A DNA stretch of 64,000 nucleotides from assembly GCF_001908205.1 (NCBI RefSeq), contig NZ_LGHL01000028.1:1-64000 (forward strand). Reading direction: 5' to 3'. Both the position numbers and the translations under genes were made by a program. Shown here in pieces: positions 21,660 through 30,428 of the stretch. How positions within the stretch are numbered: position 1 is the stretch's first letter; each line of letters opens with the position of its first letter. This stretch comes from Bradyrhizobium sp. NAS80.1. GTDB taxonomy: Bacteria > Pseudomonadota > Alphaproteobacteria > Rhizobiales > Xanthobacteraceae. The notes beneath the pieces were generated by a model, which saw nothing but the letters and a program-made list of their open reading frames with translations, ran no database searches and was not told the DNA's origin.

Positions 21660-22964
21660 ATGACAGTGACCGACATTGCGAGCCGGACCTACAATCACAG
21701 CTGGCGGCTGGATCCCATCATCCGCAGCCTGCTTGATACCGACTTTTATAAACTATTGATGTTGCAAATGATTCGGGAATCTTACCCGAGTCAGCAGGTG
21801 ACCTTCTCGGTCATCAACCGCTCGCGCCATGTGCGGCTCGCCGAGATCATCGACGAGGGTGAGCTGCGCGCCCAGCTAGACCATGCCCGCACCATCCGCT
21901 TCACCAAGAAAGAGCTGATCTGGCTTGCCGGTAACACGTTCTACGGCAAGACCCACATGTTCTCGGCGGACTTCATCCGCTGGCTGGCCGAATTCCGCCT
22001 GCCCGAATACGAGCTGCGCAAGGTCGAGGGCCAGTACGAGCTGCATTTCCATGGGCCCTGGACCCACACCACGATGTGGGAGATTCCGGCGCTCGCGATC
22101 CTCAACGAGCTGCGCTCGCGCGCGGCCATCAAGGGCCGCGGCCGCTTCGAGCTCGACGTGCTCTATGCCCGGGCCAAGGCCAAGCTGTGGACCAAGGTCG
22201 AGCGGCTGCGCAAGCTCGAGAATTTGCGCCTCTCCGACTTCGGCACCCGGCGTCGCCACGGTTTCCTCTGGCAGCGCTGGTGCGTCGAGGCTGTGAAGGA
22301 AGGCCTGGGCCCGTCCTTCATCGGCACGTCCAACGTGCTGCTCGCGATGGATAATGATCTCGAAGCCATCGGCACCAACGCGCATGAGCTGCCGATGGTC
22401 GCGGCAGCTCTCGCCAAGGACGACGAGGAATTGCGCTGGGCGCCCTATCGCATTCTGGACCAGTGGCGCCAGACCTATGGCGGCAATCTCCTGGTCGCGC
22501 TGCCTGATGCCTTCGGCACCAAAGCCTTCCTGCGCGATGCGCCGGAATGGGTAGCCGACTGGACCGGCTTCCGCCCCGACAGCGCGCCGCCGATCGAGGC
22601 CGGCGAGGAGATCGTCGCCTGGTGGCGGAAGAAGGGCCGCAACCCCAAGGACAAGCTGCTGGTCTTTTCCGACGCGATGGATGTCGGCTCGATCGAGCAG
22701 ACCTATCACCACTTCGCCGGGCGCGTGCGGCTCTCCTTCGGCTGGGGCACCAACCTCACGAATGATTTCGTCGGTTGCACGCCCGACGGCTCGTTCAACC
22801 TCGATCCGATCTCGCTGGTCTGCAAGGTGTCGTCGGTCGATGGACGTCCCGCCGTCAAACTCTCCGACAATCCGGAGAAGGCGACCGGCCTTCCCTCCGA
22901 GATCGAGCGTTACCTGCGCGTGTTCGGCGACGCCGGCCGCGTGCGCCAACCGGTATTGGTCTAG
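21660..22964 (+). CDS. pncB: PncB, nicotinate phosphoribosyltransferase
   Basis: A 434-residue enzyme of the Preiss-Handler NAD salvage route, converting nicotinate and PRPP to nicotinate mononucleotide with ATP hydrolysis. The N-terminal [15 protein letters not shown] is typical. The stretch [11 protein letters not shown] near 237 contains the His that is phosphorylated in the family, and [14 protein letters not shown] and [11 protein letters not shown] are also characteristic. The ATG at 21660 gives the normal length. The gene is single; its TAG stop lies inside the left arm of the palindromic repeat that follows. Confidence 0.94.
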   Translation: MTVTDIASRTYNHSWRLDPIIRSLLDTDFYKLLMLQMIRESYPSQQVTFSVINRSRHVRLAEIIDEGELRAQLDHARTIRFTKKELIWLAGNTFYGKTHMFSADFIRWLAEFRLPEYELRKVEGQYELHFHGPWTHTTMWEIPALAILNELRSRAAIKGRGRFELDVLYARAKAKLWTKVERLRKLENLRLSDFGTRRRHGFLWQRWCVEAVKEGLGPSFIGTSNVLLAMDNDLEAIGTNAHELPMVAAALAKDDEELRWAPYRILDQWRQTYGGNLLVALPDAFGTKAFLRDAPEWVADWTGFRPDSAPPIEAGEEIVAWWRKKGRNPKDKLLVFSDAMDVGSIEQTYHHFAGRVRLSFGWGTNLTNDFVGCTPDGSFNLDPISLVCKVSSVDGRPAVKLSDNPEKATGLPSEIERYLRVFGDAGRVRQPVLV

Positions 22965-23003
22965 AGCCATTTCCGTTCCGATAGTATCGGAACGGGGCTC
23001 TAG
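22961..23003 (+). repeat. Palindromic intergenic repeat, possible terminator of pncB
   Basis: Outer arms CTAGAGCC / GGCTCTAG and a perfect inner palindrome GTTCCGATA-G-TATCGGAAC form a long hairpin starting on the pncB stop codon. I recognise this type of element as dispersed in Bradyrhizobium genomes. There is no U tract, so termination is only possible. Confidence 0.7.
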
Positions 23004-23014
23004 ATTCTTACTTT

Positions 23015-23065
23015 AGCGCGTTTTCTTTACGCGAACCGGTATCCACTTCGCTCGAAAACGCTCTC
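23015..23065 (+). repeat. Dispersed intergenic repeat of Bradyrhizobium type
   Basis: About 51 nt with arms AGCGCGTTTTC and GAAAACGCTCT around a core containing GCGAACCGGTATCCACTTCG. It belongs to a family of short dispersed palindromic elements I recall from Bradyrhizobium and relatives. It sits between the 3' ends of pncB and the TetR gene. Confidence 0.7.
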
Positions 23066-23131
23066 TGGCACCAGACCGGACTTTCTCATGGCGTGAATTG
23101 CGCGCGAACGTGCATAAGCCGCTCGCCGCTG

Positions 23132-23776
23132 TCACCGGACGGACAGAATCCCAAGGCCGGTGAGATGCGCGTCGAGAAACTGGTCGACCTGCTGTCGCAG
23201 CATCTGCGGCGGCACGGCCACCATGCGCTCTTCGAGGCCGAGCGAGATGATCCCGTGCACCGCCGAGAAGAGAGTGCGCGACAGCAGCGCGATCTTCACA
23301 TCATCCGCCTCCGGCAATAGCCGCACCAGGGGCGGATGCATCAGCGCGAAGGCGTCCATCACCATCTGCAGGATGTCGTCCGGATAAGGACGGTCGTCCT
23401 CCATCCGGTGCTCGAACAGCGAACGCAGCAGATTGGCGTGCTCGGCAAAGAATGCGAGATAAGTCTCGGCAAGCCCGTAGAGCTGGTGAACGGGATCCTC
23501 GCTCGGAACTCCGGCAAGCCGCACCGTGAGCGCCTGAACGGTCTCCCGATTAACAGTCAGGATCACCCCGTCGAAGTCGCCGAACTCGTTATAGACGCTG
23601 CCGACCGAACAGCCGGCGGCTTCGGCAACGTCACGAACCTTCAATGATCTCAATCCTTTAGTTGCAATTATGGCGCGGGCGATCTCCAGGATCTGGAGCC
23701 GTCGCCTGATTTTTTTCTGGTCGCGCAGCGGTTCATCTTGAACATTGTTCATTTTTAGGCTACTCATATTGAACAT
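23132..23776 (-). CDS. TetR-family transcriptional regulator
   Basis: Up to 214 residues, with an N-terminal TetR helix-turn-helix (AIIATKGLRSLKVRDVAEA, then AGCSVGSVYNEFGD) and an all-helical ligand-binding part. In-frame ATGs at 23776, 23767 and 23752 could each be the start; none has a clear ribosome site, and the longest is given. Two identical 14-nt operators overlap these start codons, so it very probably represses itself and the divergent genes at 23805 onwards. The ligand is unknown; a fatty acid or lipid is suggested by the acyl-transfer gene nearby. Confidence 0.88.
   Translation of the reverse strand: MFNMSSLKMNNVQDEPLRDQKKIRRRLQILEIARAIIATKGLRSLKVRDVAEAAGCSVGSVYNEFGDFDGVILTVNRETVQALTVRLAGVPSEDPVHQLYGLAETYLAFFAEHANLLRSLFEHRMEDDRPYPDDILQMVMDAFALMHPPLVRLLPEADDVKIALLSRTLFSAVHGIISLGLEERMVAVPPQMLRQQVDQFLDAHLTGLGILSVR
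23738..23751. promoter_or_regulatory. TetR operator, copy 1
   Basis: TTGAACATTGTTCA, with perfect arms TGAAC/GTTCA. It is identical to copy 2, with the two centres 31 bp apart (about three helical turns). Confidence 0.75.
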
Positions 23777-23782
23777 TGTTCA
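23769..23782. promoter_or_regulatory. TetR operator, copy 2
   Basis: The second exact copy of TTGAACATTGTTCA, lying 23 nt before the start of the divergent small gene and over the farthest upstream start codon of the TetR gene. Confidence 0.75.
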
Positions 23783-23804
23783 AATTAACGCGGAGACCTG
23801 CAAA

Positions 23805-24071
23805 ATGCAAACCCTCGCTGTTGATATTGCCACCACCTTTGTCGATGACGCCGCAGCTCTTGTGACCGGCCTTGGCCGGGCCGCCCTCAGGCTGGCGATG
23901 GCGCCGATCGATCGCATTGCGAATGCCTGCGACATTGCCGGCGTGCTCACTGAGCGCCGCGCGACCTTCCGGATGTGGCGGGCCAGCCGCGCCCGAGCCC
24001 GTCACGAAGGCCGCAGGTCCGGCTTGCTCGGCCGCTTCTCGCCCTTTCGCCACCTCTCCCATCTCACCTGA
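23805..24071 (+). CDS. Small basic protein of unknown function in the TetR-controlled unit
   Basis: 88 residues starting at ATG 23805 with GGAGA about 9 nt upstream. The first half is amphipathic helical (DIATTFVDDAAALVTGLGRA) and the C-terminal half is Arg-rich (about 15 Arg), so binding to membrane or nucleic acid is possible. No family recognised. It lies directly behind the twin TetR operators and is the first gene of the rightward unit, which makes it a likely regulated product rather than a chance frame. Confidence 0.55.
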   Translation: MQTLAVDIATTFVDDAAALVTGLGRAALRLAMAPIDRIANACDIAGVLTERRATFRMWRASRARARHEGRRSGLLGRFSPFRHLSHLT

Positions 24072-24137
24072 GACGACCACACCCGACACGGTCAGGTCGG
24101 CTCGAATGCCAGAACCGGTTGCAAGGAAGGACTCATC

Positions 24138-24248
24138 ATGTCCCCACATTCGCGTCCGATGTTGTGTCTCTCCGCGGTGCGGTTCAGCTTTTCGTCATCG
24201 CACGGCGCGAAATCCCGGCAAGCGGTGACTAGAAATCTGCGAACCTAA
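24138..24248 (+). CDS. Possible 36-residue leader or small protein
   Basis: An ATG at 24138 is preceded by AAGGAAGGA at ideal spacing and opens 36 codons to a TAA. The peptide is Ser/Arg-rich and unlike any family I know. The good ribosome site is the only support. The rest of the 330-nt stretch between 24072 and 24402 shows nothing else. Confidence 0.25.
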   Translation: MSPHSRPMLCLSAVRFSFSSSHGAKSRQAVTRNLRT

Positions 24249-24402
24249 CGAGATCAGTTGGAGACCAACAGGATCGGATGGCCCGGAGGGGACAGAGCAG
24301 GCGGCCGTCGCCAACCTGCCATCGTCCGTCCCTACCTTACGGTCGTGACGCCTCACCGACAATAGAACAACCTCAGGCTGCCTTACCAAAACAGGACTAG
24401 TC

Positions 24403-27400
24403 ATGATCAGGGAATTGATGTCGTCACGCCGTTTCGCGCCGCTGTTCTGGGCGCAATTCTTCTCGGCGCTCAATGACAACGTGCTCAAGAACGCTCTCGT
24501 CATCATTCTGCTTTACAGCGCGGCAACCGGCCACGGTGATGCCCTGGTGACTGTCGCAGGTGCCGTCTTCATCTTTCCCTATTTCATCCTGTCCGGGCTC
24601 GGCGGCCAGCTCGCCGACAAATACGTCAAGTCCGTCGTCGCAAGGCGGCTCAAATTCGCAGAGATCTTTGCCGCCGGCTTTGCTGCGACCGGCTTCTTCC
24701 TGCACTCGGTGCCCGTGCTGTTCGCAGCGCTCGCGCTGTTCGGCATCATCGCCGCCCTGTTCGGCCCCGTGAAATACTCCATGCTGCCGGATCAGCTCGA
24801 GCTCGGAGAGCTCGCGACCGGCAACGCGCTGGTCGAAGGCGCAACCTTCATGGCCATCCTGCTCGGCACCGTCGCGGGCGGCCAGTTCGTGGCCGGCTCC
24901 GCGCATATGGGCTGGGTCGCATCGGCCGTGGTCGTGCTGGCCCTGCTGTCCTGGGCCTTCGCCTCCCGCATCCCGGCGACCACGCCATCTGCGCCGGATC
25001 TGCCCGTCAGCGCCAATCCCTGGACCTCGACGCTCGATCTGTTGAAGACGCTCTACGCGGACCGGCGCTTGTGGGACGGCACCGTGATCGTCTCCTGGTT
25101 CTGGCTGGTCGGCGCCATCGTGCTGTCGCTGCTGCCGGCGTTGGTCAAGGAGGTCGTCGGCGGCACCGAAGGCGTGGTGACGCTGTGTCTGGCGATCTTC
25201 GCGATCGGCATTGCCATCGGCTCGCTGTTCGCCGCTAGCCTGAGCCACGTTCGCCCGAACCTTGCGCTGGTGCCGATCGGCGCCATCATGATGGGATTGG
25301 CCGGCATCGACCTTGCCTGGGCCATCAGCGTGACCACTGGGGGGCACGAGATCACCGCGGTCGACTTCGCAACGTCATTGGCGGGCCTGCGCATGTTGAT
25401 CGACTTTGTCGCATTCGCGTTCGGCGGCGGCTTGTTCGTCGTTCCGTCCTTCGCCGCTGTCCAGGCCTGGTCGGCACCGACCGAGCGCGCCCGCATCATC
25501 GCCGCCGGCAACGTGCTGCAGGCCGCCTTCATGGTAGTCGGCTCGCTGTTCGTCGCGCTGTTGCAGGCGGGCGGATTGCATGTCGGCTGGATCTTCTTCG
25601 GCCTCGGCGTCGCCAGCTTCGGCGTGATGTGGTTCGTGCTGACGAAGTGGGGCAAGGAAGGCGTGCGCGACTTCGGCGCGCTGTTGTTCCGCGCACTGTT
25701 CCGCACCGAGGTTCGCGGGCTCGAGAACCTGCCGCCTCCCGGCACGCGCATGCTGATCGCGCCCAATCATGTCAGCCTGATCGACGGCCCGCTGCTGCAC
25801 GCCGTGCTGCCGATCGACGCGAGCTTCGCGGTGGATACCGGCATCTCTAAGGCCTGGTGGGCCAAGCCGTTCCTGCGCGTGGTCAAGCACTACACCATGG
25901 ACCCGACCAAGCCGATGGCTGCGCGCGACCTGATCAAGCTCGTCGCCGCCGGCGAACCGGTGGTGATCTTCCCGGAGGGACGCCTCACCGTCTCCGGCTC
26001 GCTGATGAAGGTCTATGACGGCACCGCGATGATCGCGGACAAGGCCGACGCCGTGGTCGTGCCCGTTCGCATCGAAGGCGCGCAACGCTCGCATCTCAGC
26101 TACCTCAACAGCAGCCAGATCAAGCGCTCGTGGTTTCCAAGGGTGACGGTCACGATCCTGCCACCGGTCAAGCTTCCGATCGATGAACAGCTGAAAGGCA
26201 AGGCGCGCCGCAACGCCGCCGGCAGCGCGCTGCAGGATGTGATGATCGACGCCCTGGTGAAGAACGCCATGCTCGACCAGACGCTGTTCGAGGCGCTCGG
26301 ACACGCCTATCGCGACCGCGACACCGGCAAGGTCATCGTCGAGGACGCGCTCGGCACCAAGCTGACCTATCGCAAGCTGATCCTCGGCGCGCAGGTGCTG
26401 AGCCGAAAGCTTGAAGCGGGCACGGCAGCCGGCGAGAATGTCGGCGTCCTGCTGCCGAACTCCGCAGGCGTCGCCGTCGTCTTCATGGCCCTGCAAAACA
26501 TCGGCCGGGTCCCGGCGATGCTCAACTTCTCGGCCGGCCCGGTCAACGTCCTCGCCGCCATGAAGGCCGCGCAGGTCAAGACCGTGCTGACGTCGAAGGC
26601 CTTCATCGAGAAGGGCAAGCTCGACAAGCTGATGGCGGCGATCTCCACTGAAGCCCGTGTCATCTATCTCGAGGACGTCCGCGCCTCGATCGGTACGGCC
26701 GACAAGATCAAGGGCCTGCTCGCCGGCACGGCGCCGCGCGTCTCCCGCCAGGCGAACGATCCGGCCGTCGTGCTGTTCACGTCGGGCTCGGAAGGCACGC
26801 CCAAGGGCGTGGTGCTGTCCCACCGCAACATCCTCGCCAACGCGGCGCAAGCGCTGGCACGGGTCGATGCCAACGCCAACGACAAGGTGTTCAACGTGCT
26901 GCCGGTGTTCCACTCCTTCGGGCTGACCGGCGGAATGATGATGCCGATGTTCGCGGGCATTCCGATCTATATGTATCCCTCGCCGCTGCACTACCGGATC
27001 GTGCCCGAACTGATCTACCAGACCGGCGCCACGATCCTGTTCGGCACCGACACGTTCCTCACCGGCTATGCACGCTCGGCGCACGCCTACGACTTCCGCA
27101 CCCTGCGCCTGGTGATCGCCGGCGCCGAAGCGGTCAAGGACCGGACGCGGCAGGTGTTCATGGAGCGCTACGGCATCCGCATCCTCGAAGGCTATGGCGT
27201 CACCGAGACGGCGCCGGTGCTGGCGATGAACACGCCGATGGCCAACCGTCCCGGCACCGTCGGCCGCCTGTCGCCGTTGATGGAAAGCCGGCTTGATCCG
27301 GTCCCCGGCATCGAGGAAGGCGGACGCCTCTCGGTGCGCGGACCGAACGTGATGCTTGGTTACCTCAGGGCCGAAAATCCCGGCGTGCTCGAAGCACTCG

Positions 27401-27804
27401 TCGAAGGCTGGCACGACACCGGTGACATCGTGGCGATCGACTCTGCCGGCTTCATCACCATCAAGGGCCGTGCCAAGCGCTTTGCCAAGATCGCCGGCGA
27501 AATGGTCTCGCTGTCGGCGGTCGAGAGCATCGCGACGACGCTGTGGCCGCAGGCCGCATCGGTCGCCGTGTCGATCCCGGACCAGCGCAAGGGCGAGCGC
27601 ATCGTGCTGCTGACGACGGAGAAGACCGCCGAGCGCAGCGCGATGCAGGCCCAGGCCAAGGCGATCGGCGCGTCCGAGCTGACCGTCCCCGCGGCAATCA
27701 TGGTGGTCGACAAGGTGCCGCTGCTCGGCACCGGCAAGACCGACTATGTCACTGCAACCACGATGGCCCGCGAGAAGGCGGCGCCGGAGCGCGAAGTTGC
27801 GTGA
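24403..27804 (+). CDS. LplT-Aas type fusion: MFS lysophospholipid flippase / acyltransferase / acyl-ACP synthetase
   Basis: A 1133-residue three-domain membrane protein. Residues 1-410 form an MFS transporter with an LplT-like start (APLFWAQFFSALNDNVLKNA). Residues about 430-610 are a PlsC-type acyltransferase with the HX4D motif in NHVSLIDG (His456, Asp461) and FPEGRL near 522. Residues about 640-1130 are an AMP-forming acyl-ACP synthetase with FTSGSEGTPKG near 791, YGVTETAPV and the HDTGD motif. Together these would import 2-acyl-lysophospholipids, activate fatty acid and re-acylate them, so repairing membrane lipid. In E. coli lplT and aas are separate genes. The start has AGGA at good spacing. 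Confidence 0.92.
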   Translation: MIRELMSSRRFAPLFWAQFFSALNDNVLKNALVIILLYSAATGHGDALVTVAGAVFIFPYFILSGLGGQLADKYVKSVVARRLKFAEIFAAGFAATGFFLHSVPVLFAALALFGIIAALFGPVKYSMLPDQLELGELATGNALVEGATFMAILLGTVAGGQFVAGSAHMGWVASAVVVLALLSWAFASRIPATTPSAPDLPVSANPWTSTLDLLKTLYADRRLWDGTVIVSWFWLVGAIVLSLLPALVKEVVGGTEGVVTLCLAIFAIGIAIGSLFAASLSHVRPNLALVPIGAIMMGLAGIDLAWAISVTTGGHEITAVDFATSLAGLRMLIDFVAFAFGGGLFVVPSFAAVQAWSAPTERARIIAAGNVLQAAFMVVGSLFVALLQAGGLHVGWIFFGLGVASFGVMWFVLTKWGKEGVRDFGALLFRALFRTEVRGLENLPPPGTRMLIAPNHVSLIDGPLLHAVLPIDASFAVDTGISKAWWAKPFLRVVKHYTMDPTKPMAARDLIKLVAAGEPVVIFPEGRLTVSGSLMKVYDGTAMIADKADAVVVPVRIEGAQRSHLSYLNSSQIKRSWFPRVTVTILPPVKLPIDEQLKGKARRNAAGSALQDVMIDALVKNAMLDQTLFEALGHAYRDRDTGKVIVEDALGTKLTYRKLILGAQVLSRKLEAGTAAGENVGVLLPNSAGVAVVFMALQNIGRVPAMLNFSAGPVNVLAAMKAAQVKTVLTSKAFIEKGKLDKLMAAISTEARVIYLEDVRASIGTADKIKGLLAGTAPRVSRQANDPAVVLFTSGSEGTPKGVVLSHRNILANAAQALARVDANANDKVFNVLPVFHSFGLTGGMMMPMFAGIPIYMYPSPLHYRIVPELIYQTGATILFGTDTFLTGYARSAHAYDFRTLRLVIAGAEAVKDRTRQVFMERYGIRILEGYGVTETAPVLAMNTPMANRPGTVGRLSPLMESRLDPVPGIEEGGRLSVRGPNVMLGYLRAENPGVLEALVEGWHDTGDIVAIDSAGFITIKGRAKRFAKIAGEMVSLSAVESIATTLWPQAASVAVSIPDQRKGERIVLLTTEKTAERSAMQAQAKAIGASELTVPAAIMVVDKVPLLGTGKTDYVTATTMAREKAAPEREVA

Positions 27805-28486
27805 TGCGCACACCAGAGCTTTTGCACGGGCGCACGCGCGGTGCGACGGCGTGGTGCTGCTCCACGGCATCGGGGTCGGCCCCTGGACGCTGAAGAAGCT
27901 CGAGCGAGCGCTGCAGCGTCGCGGTTTCGCGACGCTCAACCTCAACTACCCCAGCCGCAAGAAGCCGCTCGAGGCGCTTGCGGAGGAGATCCACGCACGG
28001 ATCGCCGCATTTGCGGAGCAATGCGACGGCACGATCCACTTCGTCGCCCATTCCATGGGCGGGCTGCTCGCGCGGGTCTATATCGCGAGATACCGGCCGG
28101 AGCGGCTCGGCCGCGTCGTGATGCTGGGCACGCCCAATAGTGGCAGCGAGGTCGCCGACCTCCTGAAGCACCTTTCGATCTACCGCGCCGTTTTTGGCCC
28201 GGCCGGCCTGCAGCTTTCGACCGCCCAGGCCCCGGTGCTCGCCGCCCTGCCGCCGCCCGATTATGCGATCGGCATCATCGCGGGATGCCGCACGATCTCA
28301 CCGATCGCCTCGGCCTTTGTCCTGCCGCGGCCCAATGACGGACGAGTTTCTGTCGCGAGCTCGAAACTGATCGACATGGCCGACCACATCGTCGTCAAGG
28401 CGTCCCATACCGGACTGCCGCGTCACCCTGCCGCGATCGAGCAGACAATCGCGTTCCTGCACGACGGTCGCTTCAGGTCGACGTGA
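27797..28486 (+). CDS. Alpha/beta hydrolase, lipase/PGAP1-like
   Basis: About 229 residues with VVLLHGIGVG (oxyanion region) and the nucleophile elbow VAHSMGGLLAR with Ser near residue 85, typical of lipase-like hydrolases; LGTPNSGSEVADLL is also characteristic. The best start is a TTG at 27797 that overlaps the end of the acyltransferase fusion gene by 8 nt, suggesting coupled translation; no ATG fits. Acting on acyl-lipids would match its partner, for example by making lysophospholipid or free fatty acid. That substrate is inferred. Confidence 0.82.
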   Translation: MRDAHTRAFARAHARCDGVVLLHGIGVGPWTLKKLERALQRRGFATLNLNYPSRKKPLEALAEEIHARIAAFAEQCDGTIHFVAHSMGGLLARVYIARYRPERLGRVVMLGTPNSGSEVADLLKHLSIYRAVFGPAGLQLSTAQAPVLAALPPPDYAIGIIAGCRTISPIASAFVLPRPNDGRVSVASSKLIDMADHIVVKASHTGLPRHPAAIEQTIAFLHDGRFRST

Positions 28487-28513
28487 CTTACACCGCCGTC
28501 GCGCCCGCCCTTA

Positions 28514-29083
28514 TCACTTGAGCAGGAGATAGCGGACCGGGTTGTCGTCGCATTGACCCGCTCCACATTCCAGCACTGTGGACAGGAGGTTTGCGGCAAT
28601 CAAACATGCGAAGATCGCGAATACCGCGTTCGATGCCGCTCCGCTCATGGGCGCGTCCCCGGCGCCCCGCTCGCCGATCACATCCTTCAGGACGAAGACT
28701 AATGCGACATAGCACACGACCCCGACGGCCGCGATGAGCGCCCAGGTGTAGAAATGCAGCCCAGACAGCGTCGAGCCGTATCCGGGATCGCCAGGCGCGA
28801 GATGCAGCGACACCTGCCGGATCGAGATGAAGCCGGTGACGAGGCTCGCCACGATAATCATCGCATAGTGCGAGGGCCGCTCCCCGATGCGCATGTTGAA
28901 CAGGAAGCCCAGGCCGATCGCGATGAACCCGGCCCGCTGCAGCAGGCAAAGCGGACAGGGCAGCTCACCAAGCGCAAGCTGATAGGTGAATGCGACCGCC
29001 AGGACGGACGAGATCCCGAGCAGCCCAAGCATATTCAGTATCGCGCTGAACGATCGTTGTTCGCTCATCTTCGTCGTGTCCAT
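28514..29083 (-). CDS. dsbB: DsbB-family disulphide bond formation protein
   Basis: A 189-residue inner-membrane quinone reductase that reoxidises periplasmic DsbA. Four membrane segments are apparent. The first periplasmic loop holds the redox pair CPLCLLQR near residues 43-50. Two further cysteines near the C terminus (ECGAGQC) may form the second pair, though at an unusual position after the last membrane segment. The start may be ATG 29083 or ATG 29068. It lies 10 nt behind a DUF5993-like small gene. No dsbA is in the window. Confidence 0.88.
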   Translation of the reverse strand: MDTTKMSEQRSFSAILNMLGLLGISSVLAVAFTYQLALGELPCPLCLLQRAGFIAIGLGFLFNMRIGERPSHYAMIIVASLVTGFISIRQVSLHLAPGDPGYGSTLSGLHFYTWALIAAVGVVCYVALVFVLKDVIGERGAGDAPMSGAASNAVFAIFACLIAANLLSTVLECGAGQCDDNPVRYLLLK

Positions 29084-29093
29084 GTTTTGCGGT

Positions 29094-29252
29094 TCAGAAC
29101 GAAAATTTCAGCGGATCGGTCGCGTGGTGGAAGAACCATGCGACCGTGACGACGATTGTTGCGCTCCAGAGCAAATAGCCCAGTCCTGCGCGCGAACGCC
29201 AGGCGCAGCCGCAGCTCGCGAGCGCCAGCAGGAAAGGCAGAAACATGTACAT
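29094..29252 (-). CDS. Small membrane protein, DUF5993-like
   Basis: A 52-residue protein read from ATG 29252 to TGA 29094. It has an N-terminal hydrophobic segment starting MYMFLPFLLALA and a second segment (LLWSATIVVTVAWFF), followed by HHATDPLKFSF. The ending HHATDPL..SF and the start MFLPFLL are what I recall of DUF5993, a family often next to dsbB, as here (10 nt spacing). It may be an accessory subunit of the DsbB-like enzyme; function is unknown. Confidence 0.75.
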   Translation of the reverse strand: MYMFLPFLLALASCGCAWRSRAGLGYLLWSATIVVTVAWFFHHATDPLKFSF

Positions 29253-29321
29253 ACGCCGGCTCCTCGAGCGATTCGCTCTCCGCGCGAGCGGGGCAAGACA
29301 TACGTCAGTCCCGCAAGCCCC

Positions 29322-30428
29322 TCAAGCGCCGGCTTCGCTGCGTCGCTCCTGCGCATAGCGCACCAGGGCCGTAAAGCGATAGATGCCGTGCACGAACTTT
29401 CCATAGGGCATGGTGATGAACAGCGCGAACACCACGCCGAGATGCAGCGCCAGCAGCGGCCCCATCGCAGCAGTCTCGCGCAAGAGCAGAAGCAGCATGC
29501 CCGTGAGGCCGGTCAGGAACAGCATGGCGATGAAGCCGACATCCATGCCGTAGCGCTGCTCGTCGAGCAGCTCCGGCGCCCGGTGCGATTTCGCGACGAA
29601 CAGGCCGATCGGACCGACGATGAGGCCGATGCCGCCGAGCGTGCCGAGCACCACGGGCAGATCCCACCACGGATACGGCGCCTCGCGTCCCCCGAGGTAG
29701 TGATACAGCGTGGCGACCGAGGTCGCGGCAAAACACAGCAGGAATCCGTAGAAGGTCAGGTGATGGAAAAGCTTGCGCCGGTCGGTCGGCTTATCGTCCT
29801 CGTTGTAGCAGCCGACGCCGCCGCCATGGAGATAGCGCAGCTCACCGGCATCGCGGATCGCCTGGAAGATCGAGCCGCCGTCGGCGCGGCCGCCGATCGG
29901 CGCGCCGATGTCACGCCAGAAGGCGCGCACGCTCATGACCAGCGCGAGGATCGCGTAAAGGAAGGCGGCGCTGAACCAAGCGGCCATCGCATTGTGCGGC
30001 ATCAGCTTGTAGAACGCGCCAGGACCGGTGTGCGCGCCGAATAGCACGCTATGGTCGACCAGGGCGGCGAAACCGAAAATGAAGGCCGCCATGCTGAGGG
30101 CGGCGATGATGCTGATGACGAGGCCGTTGCGTGCGAAGGTGCCGGACAGCGCCTGCGGCCAGGCATAGGCCGCATAAGACTCCGCACGCGCGACCGCGAG
30201 CGTCTTGGGGACATTGACGTTGAATTCGTGCGGCGGCGAGAACTGGCAATCGACGTAGCAGGCGCCGCAGGAATGGCAGAGATTGGCGAGATAGTTGAGG
30301 TCGCCATCCGAGAAAGCACGCCGCATCTCCATCGCCGGAAATACCGCGCACAATCCCTCGCAGTAGCGGCAGGAATTGCAGACCGTCATCAGACGGTCGG
30401 CTTCGTCCAAAATCTTAGTTCCGTGCAT
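29322..30428 (-). CDS. tcuB: TcuB-like iron-sulphur membrane protein (tricarballylate/citrate utilisation)
   Basis: A 368-residue protein with two N-terminal Cys-rich clusters (CNSCRYCEGLC near 17-27 and CHSCGACYVDC near 52-62) for two [4Fe-4S] centres, followed by about six membrane segments. This is the architecture of TcuB, which reoxidises the flavin of tricarballylate dehydrogenase TcuA and passes electrons to the membrane. It begins inside the end of tcuA (14-nt overlap), so the two are coupled. The transporter gene tcuC found in Salmonella is absent. Confidence 0.9.
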   Translation of the reverse strand: MHGTKILDEADRLMTVCNSCRYCEGLCAVFPAMEMRRAFSDGDLNYLANLCHSCGACYVDCQFSPPHEFNVNVPKTLAVARAESYAAYAWPQALSGTFARNGLVISIIAALSMAAFIFGFAALVDHSVLFGAHTGPGAFYKLMPHNAMAAWFSAAFLYAILALVMSVRAFWRDIGAPIGGRADGGSIFQAIRDAGELRYLHGGGVGCYNEDDKPTDRRKLFHHLTFYGFLLCFAATSVATLYHYLGGREAPYPWWDLPVVLGTLGGIGLIVGPIGLFVAKSHRAPELLDEQRYGMDVGFIAMLFLTGLTGMLLLLLRETAAMGPLLALHLGVVFALFITMPYGKFVHGIYRFTALVRYAQERRSEAGA

